A stretch of DNA of 64,000 bases from Hemicentrotus pulcherrimus (Eukaryota > Echinodermata > Echinoidea > Camarodonta > Strongylocentrotidae): positions 222,378-286,377 of the forward strand of contig BEXV01000044.1 of NCBI GenBank assembly GCA_003118195.1. Direction: 5' to 3'. The position numbers and the translations under genes are program-made. Of this stretch, positions 62,857 to 64,000 are shown one piece after another; within the stretch, counting starts at the first letter, position 1; each line of letters opens with the position of its first letter. The notes under the pieces were generated by a model. The model saw only the letters and a program-made list of their open reading frames with translations, was not told the DNA's origin and searched no databases.

Positions 62857-63535
62857 TGTATGTGTGTGTGTGTGTGAGACGATTATTAGGATTCACATTT
62901 TAATCTTTAAAACCTAGGTTGGAAAATTGTCCGGAATTGACAGTCTTCTATTCAATGTGTTCTGCTCCGTCATGTTTTGGTGGAAACGGAGAATTTGGCT
63001 AAATAGTCGAGCAGATTAGAAGAAAGCCTATGTAAGCATGACCAAATTCGGATTGCGCATTATCATCACCATCACGATAATTTGTAACTTGTCAGAAAGT
63101 CTTTTCTTTTTTCACTCCACCCGGGCCGAACAAAGAGAGGAATCAGTTGGGATTACAAAGAAGTCAACCCCGTTTTAGAGCCTTAGATTGACCAGAAGAG
63201 AAAAACTCCTATGTAATCCTCATCATCGTAGAAGATAATCTTCAATCTCTGCCAGAGCAAAGGTGTTTACCGCAACAAGACCTTTGCACGCCCCATCTCA
63301 TCTTACTTTCCCCTTTTTTTGTTTGTCCCAATGCTGTTGCGAAATGTGAAATAGAGAAGGTCAAACTAGGTTGAAGGAGAACATGAAGAAAGAGAGCAAT
63401 TATGATTGGAGATAGTAACACATCGGAGGATTTGATGGAGCATAAAGTGAGAGTAAGAGAAATATTTGGAGATAAGAGAGAAGGGATAGTCTAGAAAATA
63501 AATGCCCCACGAGTTTTTTTTTTAATAAATTTTAT
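62039..63535. repeat. microsatellite-rich non-coding DNA
   Basis: GT-rich then (GA)n at 62385-62461, diffuse GA-rich sequence to 62820, and (GA)n followed by (GT)n at 62827-62877. No gene recognised. Confidence 0.6.
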
Positions 63536-63539
63536 AATG

Positions 63540-64000
63540 ATATCAAGAGTAGCTGCAGTGGAAGCGGCAGAAGCAGCAACAGCAACAGTCGCGACAGAAG
63601 ATGTACTAGTTATAGTAGTAGAAGTAGTGGTCGTACAGTAGAAGAGGTAATGGTAGTAGTAGTTGTTGTTGTTCTGGTGGTGGCTAGTACTGTTGTCCTA
63701 CTAGTAGTAGTAGAAGAAGGAGAAGAAAAAAGGAGTAGTTGTAGTAGTAGTAGTAGTTGTAGTGGAAGTTGTCGTCGTCGCAGTAGTAGTAGTAGTAGGA
63801 TGTGGAGTAATAGTTGTAGTAGAAGTAGAAGTAGTAGTAGTAGTAGTGGTGGTAGTGGTAGTAATATTATGAGCAGTAGTAGCAGTAATATAATTCGTAT
63901 TAGTATCAGTAACAGTAGTTGTAGTAATACACAAAATGTAGTAATAGTATACTACTAGTAGTAGTAGATGAAGGAGTAATAGAGGTAGTATTAAAGTAGT
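63540..64000. repeat. AGT/GTT trinucleotide array reaching the window end
   Basis: About 460 bp of AGT, GTA and GTT units, interrupted. Long open frames (Ser-rich on +, Thr-rich on -) are trinucleotide artefacts. Confidence 0.9.

Noticed and set aside
63650..63958. Ser-rich and Thr-rich frames at the window end
   Set aside because: Trinucleotide array artefacts.

Overview
This window is animal nuclear DNA, most likely from a sea urchin or another echinoderm. It is AT-rich, has spliced genes with long introns, and is full of microsatellites, tRNA-derived SINE sequence and small non-autonomous DNA transposons. The species was not identified. The main clue to the group is an Otx homeobox gene with two alternative N-terminal exons, the alpha/beta arrangement described for sea urchin Otx. 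The second recognised gene is a complete calmodulin of the invertebrate type.

Layout: (1) 1-2500 is flanking DNA with a SINE at 1385-1626. (2) 2520-22284 is the Otx gene on the + strand. A possible alpha promoter lies near 2520-2720, the alpha exon ends at 3472, the beta exon is 12075-12450, the shared homeobox exon is 15540-15691 and the shared C-terminal exon is 21697-22284. Both first exons end in the same phase, so each can splice to the homeobox exon. Predicted proteins are 295 aa (alpha) and 371 aa (beta). GC-richer blocks between the exons are candidate cis-regulatory modules. (3) 22285-44340 is repeat-rich: an 8-bp-TSD hAT-like element (26538-27883), a TA-flanked MITE, an 11-bp minisatellite (34636-35480), a fold-back MITE, a polypyrimidine tract, an assembly gap (40752-41555) and a tandem duplication whose second copy carries an inserted TTAA-flanked element. 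A minus-strand exon at 40359-40538 encodes the start of a small membrane protein, and 33226-33340 may be a C-terminal exon on the same strand. (4) 44732-51978 is calmodulin on the + strand, six coding exons adding up to exactly 149 aa. (5) 52000-64000 has no recognised gene; it holds a second fold-back MITE, a SINE, several degenerate simple-repeat fields and one weak exon candidate at 61910-62038.

Otx is a K50 homeodomain transcription factor that in echinoderms works in endomesoderm and ectoderm gene networks; calmodulin is the general Ca2+ sensor. Nothing in the sequence ties the two functionally; they are neighbours about 22 kb apart.
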